Part shown: one piece after another, positions 28,006 to 37,366 of the stretch | How the letters are laid out: every line of letters begins with the position of its first letter | Position numbering within the stretch: position 1 is the first letter of the stretch | Notes under the pieces: model-generated | Told to the model about the DNA's origin: nothing | What the model saw: the letters and a program-made list of their open reading frames with translations, nothing else | The model's database searches: none | Assembly: GCF_011306175.1 (NCBI RefSeq) | Contig: NZ_CP049914.1 | Coordinates: forward strand, 310,001-374,000 | Reading direction: 5' to 3' | DNA from: Vibrio sp. HDW18 | Lineage (GTDB): Bacteria; Pseudomonadota; Gammaproteobacteria; Enterobacterales; Vibrionaceae | Length of the DNA stretch: 64,000 bases | Position numbers and translations under genes: made by a program

Positions 28006-29451
28006 ATGCTGGGAGTTGATGCGTTCAATCTGGTGTTAAGTATTGCCGAATCAGGGCTGATCGATACTGCAGTCAATGATTTGATTGGGCGTTCACAAGT
28101 GATGATGATGGCTGACAATCGTGGCGTGGCGGCCTCGGTAAAAAATCATCTATTAAAATGGCAGACCAACGTGCGTCGCCGTATGACCAAAGTATGCGAA
28201 ACTGAACGCTTTCAAAGTGAATTGGCGCTGTACCAAAAAGTGATCCATTGGGATGAGGCGACTTTTTTTGCACAGACGCCCGATCTGCTTAAGCAGTTGG
28301 AGGGCGATTCAAGCTTTTATCTGCAGGCGCGGCGTTTGCTAGAGAAAGAGCAGCTCCACCGTAACCCGATGTTCCCGCATTTCTTTTGTGATCAGTGGTA
28401 TAAATCTTTGTCAGAGGCGATCCGTCAAGCGCAGTTACTCGAACTGAAAGAGAGTAAAGAGCGGATGCTGGCTGAGCTTTATCAACGGATGGAAACTCTG
28501 CGCAATATGGATAACGTCACCGCGGCTGGGGATACTGCCATTATCGGGCGTTTATGGGATATGGCGGCGGCGAAATTAAGTCGCAGCGACTTGAGTACCA
28601 TCAAACGTTATGCGGATTTTCTTAAAAAGCACCAGACGTTACAGCAAATTGCTGAGCAACTCGGGCGTATGGCCGGGCAGAATGATGATCCTGATCTTAA
28701 GCGCGCGCCTACCGAAGTATTACAAATGGTAGAGCAGCGCTCTGATCAGGCGACTGACGATATTGTTGGTATCCATGAAAGTGATGATCTGAGTAAATTG
28801 CTGCCCAACGAAACCCTGTTTTTGGCTTACCCAGAACTGGAAGTGGTTTTTTATCAACACCTTATTGACAAACGTTTGATGAATTACCGCATGCAAGGTA
28901 AATCACGCACTTTGCGGCAAGTGCGTGCACAGCGCCCAGATCATAAGCAGCTTGAGATCGAAAAAGGTCCGTTTGTGGTGTGTATTGATGCATCCGGTTC
29001 GATGGCGGGGTTTCCTGAGCAGTGTGCTAAAGCGATGGCGTATGGCTTAATGCAAATTGCGCTGGCTGAAAATCGTGATTGTTATGTGATGCTATTTTCC
29101 TCCGAATTGATTACCTACGAATTAACCCGCCAAGATGGGCTGCGTGAAGCGAGTGATTTTCTCAGCTATACCTTTCACGGCGGTACCGATTTTGAACCGG
29201 TGATCTTAAAAGCGCTTGAACTGATGAGCGGTGAGACTTATCGCAATAGTGATCTGGTCGTGGTCTCTGATTTTATTGCGCCAAAACAAAGCGAGGAGTT
29301 GTTAGCACAAGTGGCGGCGATCAAAGCGCGCAAAAACCGTTTTCATGCAATCAGTTTGTCCAAATATGGTAATCCACAACTGCTCACCATGTTTGATCAC
29401 TGTTGGAGCTATCACCCAAGTTTGCTTGGTCGTTTAATCAAAAAATGGTAA
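28006..29451 (+). CDS. viaA: VWA-domain protein ViaA, partner of RavA
   Basis: 481 residues (E. coli ViaA 483). The N-terminal part is helical (VKNHLLKWQTNVRRRMTKVCETERF); the C-terminal von Willebrand A domain has the metal-ion motif DASGSMAG, then GGTDFEP and VVVSDFI. It stimulates RavA's ATPase and binds client complexes such as fumarate reductase in E. coli. AAGGAAG directly upstream of ATG 28006 marks the start. Intact and co-transcribed with ravA. Confidence 0.92.
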   Translation: MLGVDAFNLVLSIAESGLIDTAVNDLIGRSQVMMMADNRGVAASVKNHLLKWQTNVRRRMTKVCETERFQSELALYQKVIHWDEATFFAQTPDLLKQLEGDSSFYLQARRLLEKEQLHRNPMFPHFFCDQWYKSLSEAIRQAQLLELKESKERMLAELYQRMETLRNMDNVTAAGDTAIIGRLWDMAAAKLSRSDLSTIKRYADFLKKHQTLQQIAEQLGRMAGQNDDPDLKRAPTEVLQMVEQRSDQATDDIVGIHESDDLSKLLPNETLFLAYPELEVVFYQHLIDKRLMNYRMQGKSRTLRQVRAQRPDHKQLEIEKGPFVVCIDASGSMAGFPEQCAKAMAYGLMQIALAENRDCYVMLFSSELITYELTRQDGLREASDFLSYTFHGGTDFEPVILKALELMSGETYRNSDLVVVSDFIAPKQSEELLAQVAAIKARKNRFHAISLSKYGNPQLLTMFDHCWSYHPSLLGRLIKKW

Positions 29452-29536
29452 TTGGCTTGTAACCAGTTATTCTTGCTATTGTTGTGGCGTTTTTTTATAC
29501 AAAAAGTTGGTTGGCTTTGGTTTTATACATTTTTAT

Positions 29537-29550
29537 TGCATAAAAATACA
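29537..29550. promoter_or_regulatory. Possible ArgR box upstream of artP
   Basis: TGCATAAAAATACA matches the ARG-box core TGAAT-WWWW-ATTCA at 12 of 14 positions, and a half-site (TTTTATACA) lies 21 bases upstream, the usual pairing distance. It is about 35 bases before artP, in an AT-rich promoter region, so arginine repression of the art genes is plausible. Confidence 0.45.
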
Positions 29551-29582
29551 TTCATAGTAGTATCAAGCACAGGTGATAATTA

Positions 29583-30326
29583 ATGCAGTATGTCAGCATG
29601 AGTATTCGAGTTAACGCAATTAATAAGTCTTATGGCACCACTCAGGTGCTGCACAACATTAGCTTTGAATGTGCTAAAGGGGAAACTTTGGTACTGCTTG
29701 GCCCAAGTGGTGCCGGTAAAAGTTCGTTGCTGCGGGTACTCAATCTGTTAGAAAGCGCCGACAGCGGTCAACTGCATATTGCCAATCAACAGTTTGATTT
29801 TGCTCAACTACCTTCTGAGCAGCAGGGGCTGGCACTGCGGCGTAAAGTGGGCATGGTGTTTCAGCAGTACCATCTATGGCCACACATGACCGTGTTGGAA
29901 AATCTGATTGAAGCGCCAATCAAGGTCGCAGGAATAGCCAAAGCACAAGCCAAGCAGCAAGCGATGGATATTCTGACTACCTTGCAATTGGCCGATAAAG
30001 CCAATGCATGGCCACTGCATCTTTCCGGTGGTCAGCAGCAACGGGTAGCGATTGCCCGCGCGTTAATGATGAAACCGGATGTGCTGCTGTTTGATGAACC
30101 GACCGCTGCGCTTGACCCTGAAATCACCAATCAAGTGGTGAAAATCATCCAAGAGTTGAGCCGCACTGGCATCACGCAAGTGGTGGTGACTCATGAGGTC
30201 GATTTTGCCAAAAAAATCGCTAGTCATGTGCTGTATCTTGAACAAGGTCGCATGATCGAACACGGTACGGCAGCGGCGTTTCATCACCCGCAAACCCCAC
30301 AGTTCGCTGAATATTTGACCCACTGA
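29583..30326 (+). CDS. artP: Arginine ABC transporter ATP-binding protein
   Basis: 247 residues. Walker [10 protein letters not shown], signature LSGGQQQR, Walker [15 protein letters not shown], switch His in VTHEVDFA; closely matches E. coli ArtP ([29 protein letters not shown]). It powers periplasmic arginine uptake with ArtI, ArtQ and ArtM. AGGTGA six bases upstream supports ATG 29583; an ATG five codons later has no ribosome site. First gene of artPIQM, with a 150-bp gap before artI that may carry a second promoter. Confidence 0.93.
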   Translation: MQYVSMSIRVNAINKSYGTTQVLHNISFECAKGETLVLLGPSGAGKSSLLRVLNLLESADSGQLHIANQQFDFAQLPSEQQGLALRRKVGMVFQQYHLWPHMTVLENLIEAPIKVAGIAKAQAKQQAMDILTTLQLADKANAWPLHLSGGQQQRVAIARALMMKPDVLLFDEPTAALDPEITNQVVKIIQELSRTGITQVVVTHEVDFAKKIASHVLYLEQGRMIEHGTAAAFHHPQTPQFAEYLTH

Positions 30327-30473
30327 TTATTATCAGTGGTGCTTAAAGTTTGAGCTTAACTTCTTGAATTTAATCGATTAAGTTGCATAGACTAATACAA
30401 TAAGTTAGCTAATTTAACCCATAGATGCTGGCGATTGATGTGCCAGATTTCGCAATATACATGGAGTATTACA

Positions 30474-31205
30474 ATGAACAAGATCCTACTTGCGTCTTTA
30501 ATTGGTTTGGTTTCAGCCAGTGCTGCAGCGCAGCAAGAGATCAAATTTGTCATGGAAGCGACTTACGCACCATTTGAATACATGGATGCAAATAACCAAA
30601 TCCAAGGTTTCGATGTTGATTTGGCCAATGCGTTGTGTAAGCAACTGCAAGCCAGGTGTAGCTTTCATAATCAAGCGTTTGACAGTTTGATCCCTGCACT
30701 AAAATTCAAGCGTTATGATGCAGCTATTTCAGCGATGGACATTACTGAAGCGCGTCTTGAGCAGGTCAATTTCACTGCGCCGTACTATGACAACTCGGCG
30801 GCTTTTGTGTCATTGGCGGGTAAAGTGGCCGATCAAGCGGCTCTTAAAGGCAAACGGGTTGGGGTGCAAAACGGCTCTACTCATCAAAGTTTCCTACTTG
30901 AGCAGTTACCGGGCGTGGTTGCGGTGCCTTATTCCAGCTACCAAGATGCTTTCATCGATATGAAAAATGGCCGGATTGACTCGGTATTTGGCGATACCGC
31001 AGTGGTTGCTGAGTGGTTTAAAGCTGATAGCCCACTGGATTACGTCGGTGATCGGGTAACCAACGCACAATACTTTGGCAATGGTTTTGGGATTGCGGTG
31101 AATAAAGATAACCAAGCGTTGCTTGACCAACTGAACACGGCGTTGGCAGCGGTGCAAGAGAATGGCGAATATGCCGCGATCTTTAATAAGTATTTCGGAA
31201 ACTAA
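30474..31205 (+). CDS. artI: Arginine ABC transporter periplasmic binding protein
   Basis: 243 residues with a signal peptide (MNKILLASLIGLVSASAAA). Family 3 solute-binding protein: IKFVMEATYAPFEYMDANNQIQGFDVDLANALC near the N-terminus, AISAMDITEARLEQVNFTAPYY in the middle. In E. coli there are two such proteins, ArtI and ArtJ; only one is present here. Start at ATG 30474, seven bases after GGAG. It delivers arginine or a related basic amino acid to ArtQM. Intact, and followed directly by artQ. Confidence 0.9.
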   Translation: MNKILLASLIGLVSASAAAQQEIKFVMEATYAPFEYMDANNQIQGFDVDLANALCKQLQARCSFHNQAFDSLIPALKFKRYDAAISAMDITEARLEQVNFTAPYYDNSAAFVSLAGKVADQAALKGKRVGVQNGSTHQSFLLEQLPGVVAVPYSSYQDAFIDMKNGRIDSVFGDTAVVAEWFKADSPLDYVGDRVTNAQYFGNGFGIAVNKDNQALLDQLNTALAAVQENGEYAAIFNKYFGN

Positions 31206-31206
31206 T

Positions 31207-31896
31207 ATGGGGCTAACGGGCTACTCTTTATCACTGGTACAAGCGAGCTGGATGACATTACACATCGCGTTGACCAGTTTGCTGGTCGGTTTACTATTGG
31301 CACTGCTGTTTGCCAGTGGTGAAATGGCGAAACTTAAATTGGTCAAATGGCCAACCACACTCTTGGTCACGGTGATCCGTGGTTTACCTGAGCTGTTAGT
31401 GGTGCTGTTTATCTATTTTGGTTCGACCCAAGTGCTGTTTCTGATCACCGGTGAATTTATTGAGATCAGTCCGTTTATCTCTGGAGTGATTGCGCTCGCG
31501 CTGATTTTTGCCTCTTATGCCTCACAAACCTTACGTGGCGCACTTAAAGCGGTAGGGCGAGGTCAGCGTGAAGCGGCGAGTGCGTTAGGGATTGTACCAT
31601 TCCATGCTTTTTTTCGAATTGTCTTACCCCAAGCCATCCGTCACGCATTACCCGGTTTAATGAATCAATGGTTGGTACTGCTTAAAGATACTGCACTGGT
31701 TTCTTTGATTGGGGTTACCGATCTGCTCAAGCAAGCACAGTTGGCGTCCGCCGCCACTCATGAAGCCTTTACTTGGTACGCGACAGCAGCGGCAGTGTAT
31801 TTGGTGATCACCTTAATTACCCAGCGCGCGGTGAAAGTGATTGATCATAAGTTCTCGGTACAGGGAATGGGCCATAACCAAGGAGCCAGCGTATGA
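31207..31896 (+). CDS. artQ: Arginine ABC transporter permease ArtQ
   Basis: 229 residues, about five membrane helices, with the HisM-type coupling loop EAASALGIVPFHAFFRIVLPQAIRHALPG. Pairs with ArtM to form the membrane channel. Starts two bases after the artI stop; the longer frame beginning inside artI at 31162 is not credible. Confidence 0.9.
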   Translation: MGLTGYSLSLVQASWMTLHIALTSLLVGLLLALLFASGEMAKLKLVKWPTTLLVTVIRGLPELLVVLFIYFGSTQVLFLITGEFIEISPFISGVIALALIFASYASQTLRGALKAVGRGQREAASALGIVPFHAFFRIVLPQAIRHALPGLMNQWLVLLKDTALVSLIGVTDLLKQAQLASAATHEAFTWYATAAAVYLVITLITQRAVKVIDHKFSVQGMGHNQGASV

Positions 31897-32561
31897 AGCA
31901 GCAACACTTATGGCAACTGTTGGAAGGTTTAGCCACCAGTTTACAACTGACGGCGGTTTCACTGTTGGTGGGTTGCATACTGTCACTATTGATGACGGTA
32001 AGCCTAGTGCTGCGTACACCGGCGCTACACTGGTTTAGCCGTGCTTTAATTACTCTGTTTACCGGCACTCCGTTGCTGGTACAGATTTTCTTGGTCTACT
32101 ACGGCCCTGGTCAGTTTGTCTGGATCCGTGAAAGCTTATTCTGGGTGTGGCTCAGTCAACCTTGGTTCTGCGCTATGTTGGCCTTGGCTCTCAATACCGC
32201 AGCCTACAGTACTCAACTGTTTAAAGGCGCGTTTGATGCGATCCCGGATGGGCAGTGGCAAGCGTGCCGTGCGTTAGGCATGGATAAACTCGCCACGCTG
32301 CGAGTGCTGTTGCCGTATGCACTGCGCCGCGCCGTCCCCGCTTATTCCAATGAAGTCATTCTGGTGTTCAAAGGCACTTCGCTGGCCAGTACCATCACCA
32401 TTATGGATCTCATGGGTTACGCGCAGCGCATCAATGCGCAAACCTACGATACCTTGACCGTGTTTGGGGTCGCCGGAGCATTCTATTTAACCATCAATGG
32501 CGTGTTCACTCTGGTTTTCCGTCGCATCGAGCAAAAAGCCTTAGCATTTGAAAGCTATTAA
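31893..32561 (+). CDS. artM: Arginine ABC transporter permease ArtM
   Basis: 222 residues, the same length as E. coli ArtM. Membrane permease with the coupling loop ACRALGMDKLATLRVLLPYALRRAVPA and NTAAYSTQLFKGAFDAIP. Overlaps artQ by ATGA, so translation is coupled. It completes the artPIQM operon and is convergent with a LysR gene. Confidence 0.92.
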   Translation: MKQQHLWQLLEGLATSLQLTAVSLLVGCILSLLMTVSLVLRTPALHWFSRALITLFTGTPLLVQIFLVYYGPGQFVWIRESLFWVWLSQPWFCAMLALALNTAAYSTQLFKGAFDAIPDGQWQACRALGMDKLATLRVLLPYALRRAVPAYSNEVILVFKGTSLASTITIMDLMGYAQRINAQTYDTLTVFGVAGAFYLTINGVFTLVFRRIEQKALAFESY

Positions 32562-32646
32562 GCGGCAGTTAATAACCCCCAACTAACCATTGACTATCCT
32601 TGCAATTTTTCTTGGTTTGCTTGTGCTTGTGCTTGTGCGTTATCGG

Positions 32647-33552
32647 TTAAGATTGGCTGTAATCTGCGATCCATAACTTCAGTTGCTGATTGACGCTCAC
32701 AAAGCGCTGCGGTAAATCACGCTGCCTTTTTTTGACTAAATACAGGGTTTCGGTGACGGGATCCGGGTTTTGGTACACCGTGATCTGCTCACGGAGCAGG
32801 AAACTCTCCAGCGCTGATTTAGGTAATACCGTAAATCCTAATCCTTGTGCGACGGGTAACAAAATTTGCTGGATTTGATTAACATAGCCTGCGATTGCGA
32901 AGCTTTCACTGTGCAGAGCGCTCAGGGTCGGATTGGTACTTTTGGCTAAATAGAGCGAGAGATAATGGTCAATATCTGGATGGCGAATCAATCCGAGTTG
33001 GTGTAGACACTCAGCTAGCTCGTTCGGGTGTGGATGGCAAGTGTGTGGTAGCACTAAGTACAGCGGCTCTTCTCCTAAAACTTCATTGTCAAACACTCCG
33101 TGACTGGGTTGTGAGGTCACAATACCGATATCGATCTGTCCCTCTTTGATCGCGCTTAGAATGCGATGATTCGGTGCGGCTTCCAGTTCAATGCGCAGTT
33201 TCGGGTGGCGCTGTTGAATCGCCAGCAACTGTGGGTAGATCAGCAACGAGAGTGAGCCAGAGCAAGCAATCCGATAGCTGCCTGAAAAGGGTTCGTTATC
33301 GTGGATCTGCTCAAGCAAATGGTGCTCATTTTGGGCCAGTTGAGTGGCATACTCATACACCAAGCGCCCTTGATCGGTTAGCTCAAAACTTTTGTTGATG
33401 CGATGAATTAATGGTTGTTGGCAGGCCTGCTCTAACTTGCGGATGTGCTGGGTTACTCCCGGCTGGGTCATAAACAGTTTCTCTGCGGTTTTGGTGAAAT
33501 GCCGAGTATCGACCAAGGTTTTGAAGGTTTGTAACCAGATTGGATTGAGCAT
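32647..33552 (-). CDS. LysR-family transcriptional regulator
   Basis: 301 residues. N-terminal winged helix-turn-helix (FKTLVDTRHFTKTAEKLFMTQPGVTQHIRKLEQACQQPLIHR) and a C-terminal effector domain of the substrate-binding type (GSYRIACSGSLSLLIYPQLLAIQQRHPKLRIELE). It stands alone, convergent with artM; the ligand and target are unknown. A Fur-like AT-rich repeat lies directly before its start. I cannot equate it with ArgP. Confidence 0.85.
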   Translation of the reverse strand: MLNPIWLQTFKTLVDTRHFTKTAEKLFMTQPGVTQHIRKLEQACQQPLIHRINKSFELTDQGRLVYEYATQLAQNEHHLLEQIHDNEPFSGSYRIACSGSLSLLIYPQLLAIQQRHPKLRIELEAAPNHRILSAIKEGQIDIGIVTSQPSHGVFDNEVLGEEPLYLVLPHTCHPHPNELAECLHQLGLIRHPDIDHYLSLYLAKSTNPTLSALHSESFAIAGYVNQIQQILLPVAQGLGFTVLPKSALESFLLREQITVYQNPDPVTETLYLVKKRQRDLPQRFVSVNQQLKLWIADYSQS

Positions 33553-33555
33553 ACT

Positions 33556-33600
33556 ATTGTCATAACGAATGATTATTAAAATAATGATAAACGATTATTT
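33556..33600. promoter_or_regulatory. Fur-like AT-rich inverted repeat before the LysR gene
   Basis: Overlapping GATTATT/AATAATGAT units, including ATTATT-AA-AATAAT. It matches the 19-base Fur consensus at about 12 positions, so binding is only a guess. Confidence 0.25.
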
Positions 33601-33750
33601 TTGTTTTGCTAGCTGGCGCTTTATGCTTTCTCTCGTTGCCACTGAACCAACAAGTCCCTTAGTATTGTTCGTAAAAACAGCGAGTTGAGCGTATTTTATA
33701 CTTGGCGGTTGAAATCTTGCGCGGTCAGACGCTGATGATGCAATTTGTTA

Positions 33751-33778
33751 TTGACCAAAAATCTCAATCCGTTAAAGT
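33751..33778 (+). promoter_or_regulatory. Predicted promoter of the tRNA pair
   Basis: TTGACC (33751-33756), 16-base spacer, TAAAGT (33773-33778), then a GC-rich discriminator stretch as in stable-RNA promoters, about 60 bases before tRNA-Leu. Confidence 0.45.
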
Positions 33779-33838
33779 ACGCCTCGTTGTCGCGGTGAAG
33801 CCGCACAGCAGATGGTGTCTTCCATCGCAGTATGCGTT

Positions 33839-33925
33839 GCCCTGGTGGTGAAATCGGTAGACACAAGGGATTTAAAATCCCTCGACTTTCGAGTCGTGCC
33901 GGTTCAAGTCCGGCCCGGGGCACCA
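33839..33925 (+). tRNA. tRNA-Leu (anticodon TAA)
   Basis: 87 nt cloverleaf with a long variable arm, as expected for leucine. Acceptor GCCCTGG pairs with CCGGGGC; anticodon stem AGGGA/TCCCT with anticodon TAA at 33873-33875; T arm GCCGG-TTCAAGT-CCGGC; CCA is encoded. Reads the leucine codon TTA (and TTG by wobble). First of a two-tRNA unit. Confidence 0.97.
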
Positions 33926-33953
33926 TCTTGCTTAACACAACACATCTCATTTA

Positions 33954-34027
33954 GGCGCGTTGGCAGAGTGGCCATGCAGCGGATTGCAAATCCGTGAACC
34001 TCGGTTCGACTCCGGGACGCGCCTCCA
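33954..34027 (+). tRNA. tRNA-Cys (anticodon GCA)
   Basis: 74 nt cloverleaf. Acceptor GGCGCGT pairs with ACGCGCC; anticodon stem GGATT/AATCC-like with anticodon GCA at 33986-33988; CCA encoded, with discriminator T typical of cysteine. It lies 28 bases after tRNA-Leu, so both are probably one transcript. No integrated element is seen next to it. Confidence 0.97.
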
Positions 34028-34093
34028 TCATTTTTCGATTATTCCTTGTTATTTTATTTTTCTGTTAGTTACCTGCTAGTGACTAGCGAAAGC

Positions 34094-35248
34094 CTATTCC
34101 CCTGCGACCCATTGACGTTTGTTACTGACACTGTTGATCAACATATACAAACAAGTGGTGAGCAAAATTGCAAATAGATAACCCATCAAGCCATGACGAG
34201 CTTGCATAAACCGATCGGCGCAGAGCGGCCCAATCACTGAGCCTACGCTGTAGCTGAGCAGCATCACTTGAGTGGCTGATACGATGTAATTGGCTGCTAA
34301 TTTGTCGCAGCCTAAATTAATTGCGATGGGGTAGAGAGCAAAGGTTGCCATGCCAAGTACAAATAACCCAACGCCAAGTGCCCATAACGAATTATCAACT
34401 GCAGTGAGCGCAATCGCTGCGCTACCGAGTAAACAAAACAGCGCCATTTGTAATGTGCGCCCTAAAAATTGAGATAGCCAAGGTACCAGTGGCTGTACCG
34501 CCATGCCGCCTAAAATGATCAGCGCCATCAAGTTGCCAAGTTCACTATGGGCAATACCGTGCTGGCTTAGCTCAACCGGCATCAAACCATAAATAGCCCC
34601 TAAAGTGAGCCCTGATACTAAGCAGCCGATCATCGCAGGTTGGCTCAGCTTGCTCATTTGCTGCAGTGACAGTGAGCTGGCTTGCTGAGTAGACGGTTGA
34701 TCGGTATGGCCATAAATGAGCACTAGGCAAGCGATCAACAACAGAGCAATGATGGCAATAAAAGGCAGAAGTCCGGCAACCCCCAACTGTCCAATCGCCA
34801 TTTGCCCTAATGCGGTACCGCCATACAGTGCGACCATATAAATCCCTAACCGTTTGGCTCGCCCTTGTTCATCACCATGTAGCAGCCAAGATTCGACCAC
34901 CACAAAGATCCCAGCTACAGCAATACCTGCCACTAAACGAGCAATAAGCCAAACGCTAGCGTAGGGTAATAGAGGCATCACGATAATCGAGAGCTGTAAC
35001 AGGCTTAAACAGCCAATAAAGGCATAGCGATGTCCTAACCGATTGACCACTGGTTCTGCCACTAAAGCCCCGGCTAACAATCCGGCGTAAAATCCACTGG
35101 CTAGCCAACTGGCCAAGCTCGCTTCTAGCTGATAGTACGGCAGCATTAAAGGGACCAGGCTCATCAAGTAGCCGGCAGCAATCGCATACAGGGTTAACGC
35201 TAGCACGGGGACCGCAATCCGGTTTTGTACAGTTGCAGGGATTTCCAT
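34094..35248 (-). CDS. MFS transporter, YcaD family
   Basis: 384 residues, about twelve membrane helices, major facilitator fold. Internal words AGFYAGLLAGALVAEPVVNRLGHRYAFIG and VAGIFVVVESWLLHGDEQGRAKRLGIYMVALYGGTALGQ match YcaD-like transporters, whose substrate is not known. In V. cholerae-like genomes it is a single gene next to tRNA and trxC. Start is the ATG at 35248. No regulatory site recognised. Confidence 0.82.
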   Translation of the reverse strand: MEIPATVQNRIAVPVLALTLYAIAAGYLMSLVPLMLPYYQLEASLASWLASGFYAGLLAGALVAEPVVNRLGHRYAFIGCLSLLQLSIIVMPLLPYASVWLIARLVAGIAVAGIFVVVESWLLHGDEQGRAKRLGIYMVALYGGTALGQMAIGQLGVAGLLPFIAIIALLLIACLVLIYGHTDQPSTQQASSLSLQQMSKLSQPAMIGCLVSGLTLGAIYGLMPVELSQHGIAHSELGNLMALIILGGMAVQPLVPWLSQFLGRTLQMALFCLLGSAAIALTAVDNSLWALGVGLFVLGMATFALYPIAINLGCDKLAANYIVSATQVMLLSYSVGSVIGPLCADRFMQARHGLMGYLFAILLTTCLYMLINSVSNKRQWVAGE

Positions 35249-35404
35249 CGCAGACCTCGAGACGACAAACTATTGGCGCGAATATCGAATGAATATTCAA
35301 CTGAGTAAAATGAAAAAAATGTTCTTGACGATAAGCTTTGCTTGTTGAACCGCAGTCTTGGCTAACCGCCGTCAAGTGGGCGCTGATTTAACTGCGCATG
35401 TCAC

Positions 35405-35532
35405 TATACCGTTCCTACTTGAAGCTGCAGCGGTGTTGGCTACGTTGGTTCACCCCAATCACATAGTTTGCCTATGCTCATGGGGATTCACTCACTTGCC
35501 GCCTACCTGCAACTCCAAGTTGTTTGGGTATA
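35405..35532. repeat. ERIC-like intergenic repeat, copy 1
   Basis: 128-bp imperfect palindrome with ends TATACC / GGGTATA. Its centre contains GCTCATGGGGATTCAC and, on the other strand, GATTGGGGTGAACC, which match the ERIC primer-site sequences. It lies between the MFS gene and trxC and is nearly identical to the copy at 46138-46265. Confidence 0.85.
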
Positions 35533-35554
35533 AACGGCGGATAAACGACGGTTT

Positions 35555-35989
35555 TTACTTGGTTAGAGCTTGGTTTAGCCATTGGTCAAATTGAGACTTG
35601 GCCAGTGCGCCACTGAGCATTTCGACCCGTTGACCATTTTTAAACAGCATGATGGTCGGAATGCTGCGAATTTGGAAATGGGCGGCAAGGCTTTGCTGGG
35701 CTTCGGTATCAATTTTTATGAAACGCACTTGCCCTTTACGTTCGCTCGCTGCTGCGCTGAATACGGGCGCGAACCCAACACAGGGATTGCACCAAGGTGC
35801 CCAAAAATCGATCACTAATGGCACGTCACTGTGTAGCAAGGCGGAAAAATTAGCCTCTGTGCCTTCAATGGGTGCGCCATCAAGTAATGTCTCGTGGCAT
35901 TTACCGCAAGTCGGGTTCTGGTTAACCCGTGCGACAGGCACCCGATTGAGTGCATGGCAAATCGGGCAACGAGTATTTAATGTAGACAT
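35555..35989 (-). CDS. trxC: Thioredoxin 2 with zinc-binding N-terminus, CNPC active site
   Basis: 144 residues. N-terminal zinc ribbon with C8-x2-C11 and C28-x2-C31, as in TrxC, then a thioredoxin fold. The active site is WCNPC (C67, C70) instead of the usual WCGPC. FAPVF and the cis-proline RSIPTIMLF are conserved. It reduces disulfides in the cytoplasm; in E. coli trxC is OxyR-induced. Start at 35989 is fixed by AGAGGAAG; the frame extends to 36031 but without support. The Gly-to-Asn change would shift the redox potential. Confidence 0.92.
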   Translation of the reverse strand: MSTLNTRCPICHALNRVPVARVNQNPTCGKCHETLLDGAPIEGTEANFSALLHSDVPLVIDFWAPWCNPCVGFAPVFSAAASERKGQVRFIKIDTEAQQSLAAHFQIRSIPTIMLFKNGQRVEMLSGALAKSQFDQWLNQALTK

Positions 35990-36093
35990 GACTTCCTCTC
36001 TTTGGCTGGCAGGTTGACTCTTAATGGTCAACTTAAGTATTTGATGGTGAATTATAGCGGTAACGTTGATTATGCTATGGTTTGCGATTTTAT

Positions 36094-36130
36094 AAAAATA
36101 CCGGACAAGTATAGCTTGCCCGGTATTTTT
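36094..36130. terminator. Bidirectional terminator after glpC
   Basis: Long stem AAAAATACCGG..CCGGTATTTTT, with an inner CAAG/CTTG extension, giving T runs on both strands. It ends glpABC on the minus strand. Confidence 0.85.
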
Positions 36131-36140
36131 ATCGCGAGAT

Positions 36141-37364
36141 TTAGTCGGCGAGTGCCATTGCTAGTAGAGTCACAGGGTGCAGGGTTGTGAGATGAGCATT
36201 TTCTTCAATTTGCCACTTACAGGTTTCGCAATCTGTGATGGCATAGTCGGCATCGGATGTTTGGATTGCCTCAAATAGGTGTGAGCCAATTTGTTTTGAT
36301 ACCGCGCAATTCTCCTCTTTAAATCCGTAAGTTCCGGCGAGTCCACAACATTGGCTATCTAGCACCACCAGCTCTAAGCCGGGGATCATTTTCAGTAGCT
36401 CAATGGTGAACATCACATTACCGCTGCGCTCTAAATGGCAAGGGGTGTGATACAGCACTTTTTTGTGTATTGGTTTCAGTTGCGGTGCATTACCACTCAT
36501 GAATTCTTTGAGTAGAAAACGGGTGACGTAATGAATGTGATCCGCCACTTGGCTGTTATCAACCCCAAGCACATGCGGGTACTCTTGCTGCAGTGTAAAA
36601 GAGCAGGTGGAGGAGGTCGAGATCACCGGCGCGTGGTAATCATTGACCATCGCGGTAAGCTGCTTGAGGTTATACAGCGCGTTATTGCGCGCTTTATTGT
36701 GAAAACCATTGGCGATCAACGGCACACCACAGCATTTTTCACTGTCGAGTAATCGCACGCCAATATTCATTGCATTCATCACGCGGACCAAGTCTTTGCC
36801 CAGTTGTGGATGATTGTAGTTAACGTAGCAGCCATGAAAATAAGCCACTTGGCGTGAGTAGAGCGGCTGGCTGGTACAATTTTGTTTAAACCAGCGCCGA
36901 AAAGTGCCGTGTGAATATTTGGGGAGGGTTTTATGATCATGTACGCCAATCGTTTTGTGCATCAGTTTTTTGACCAATGGCAGCGAGGTGGCAGCGTTGA
37001 CTAATGGCGCAAAAGGGGTTGCCAGTGAGCCAAATAGATCGGTATGGCTGAGCACAAAATCGCGCACCAACTTAGGATTGAGCGGTTTTTTGCCATATTT
37101 ACCCCGCGCAACGGCGATCATATCCCCAATTTTTACGCCGGAGGGGCAAGCGGTTTCACAGCGTTTGCAGTTAGTGCACAGCTTGAGCGCATCATCATAA
37201 TATTCAGCACTTTTGATGCGTAAGCGTTCGCCGTCTGGGCCACACTGTTTGGGGCCCGGATAATCAGGGTTGGCTTTGGCAACTGGGCAATAAACCGTAC
37301 ACACCGTACATTTAATGCATTGATCAAAACTGGTGTTTTGGGGGGCGGAGTGGATAAAGTTCAT
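36141..37364 (-). CDS. glpC: Anaerobic glycerol-3-phosphate dehydrogenase subunit C
   Basis: About 407 residues. Two 4Fe-4S clusters near the start (CIKCTVCTVYCP..., CGPDGERL, and CTNCKRCETACPSG), then two cysteine-rich CCG domains (HGCYVNYNHP..CCGVP and CHLERSG..CCGLAGTYG). It anchors GlpAB to the membrane and passes electrons to the quinone pool. AGGAGG lies seven bases before ATG 37364; another ATG at 37367 overlaps the glpB stop. Last gene of glpABC, ended by a strong hairpin. Confidence 0.93.
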   Translation of the reverse strand: MNFIHSAPQNTSFDQCIKCTVCTVYCPVAKANPDYPGPKQCGPDGERLRIKSAEYYDDALKLCTNCKRCETACPSGVKIGDMIAVARGKYGKKPLNPKLVRDFVLSHTDLFGSLATPFAPLVNAATSLPLVKKLMHKTIGVHDHKTLPKYSHGTFRRWFKQNCTSQPLYSRQVAYFHGCYVNYNHPQLGKDLVRVMNAMNIGVRLLDSEKCCGVPLIANGFHNKARNNALYNLKQLTAMVNDYHAPVISTSSTCSFTLQQEYPHVLGVDNSQVADHIHYVTRFLLKEFMSGNAPQLKPIHKKVLYHTPCHLERSGNVMFTIELLKMIPGLELVVLDSQCCGLAGTYGFKEENCAVSKQIGSHLFEAIQTSDADYAITDCETCKWQIEENAHLTTLHPVTLLAMALAD

Positions 37365-37366
37365 CA

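Noticed and set aside
32605..32640. Short GCTTGT-type repeat between artM and the LysR gene
   Set aside because: Only three to four units of six bases between convergent genes; no further signal.
33696..33997. Two open frames crossing the tRNA genes
   Set aside because: They overlap tRNA-Leu and tRNA-Cys, and their translations mirror tRNA sequence.
35405..35532. Integron attC/VCR repeat
   Set aside because: No integrase or cassettes; the core words match ERIC, not attC.
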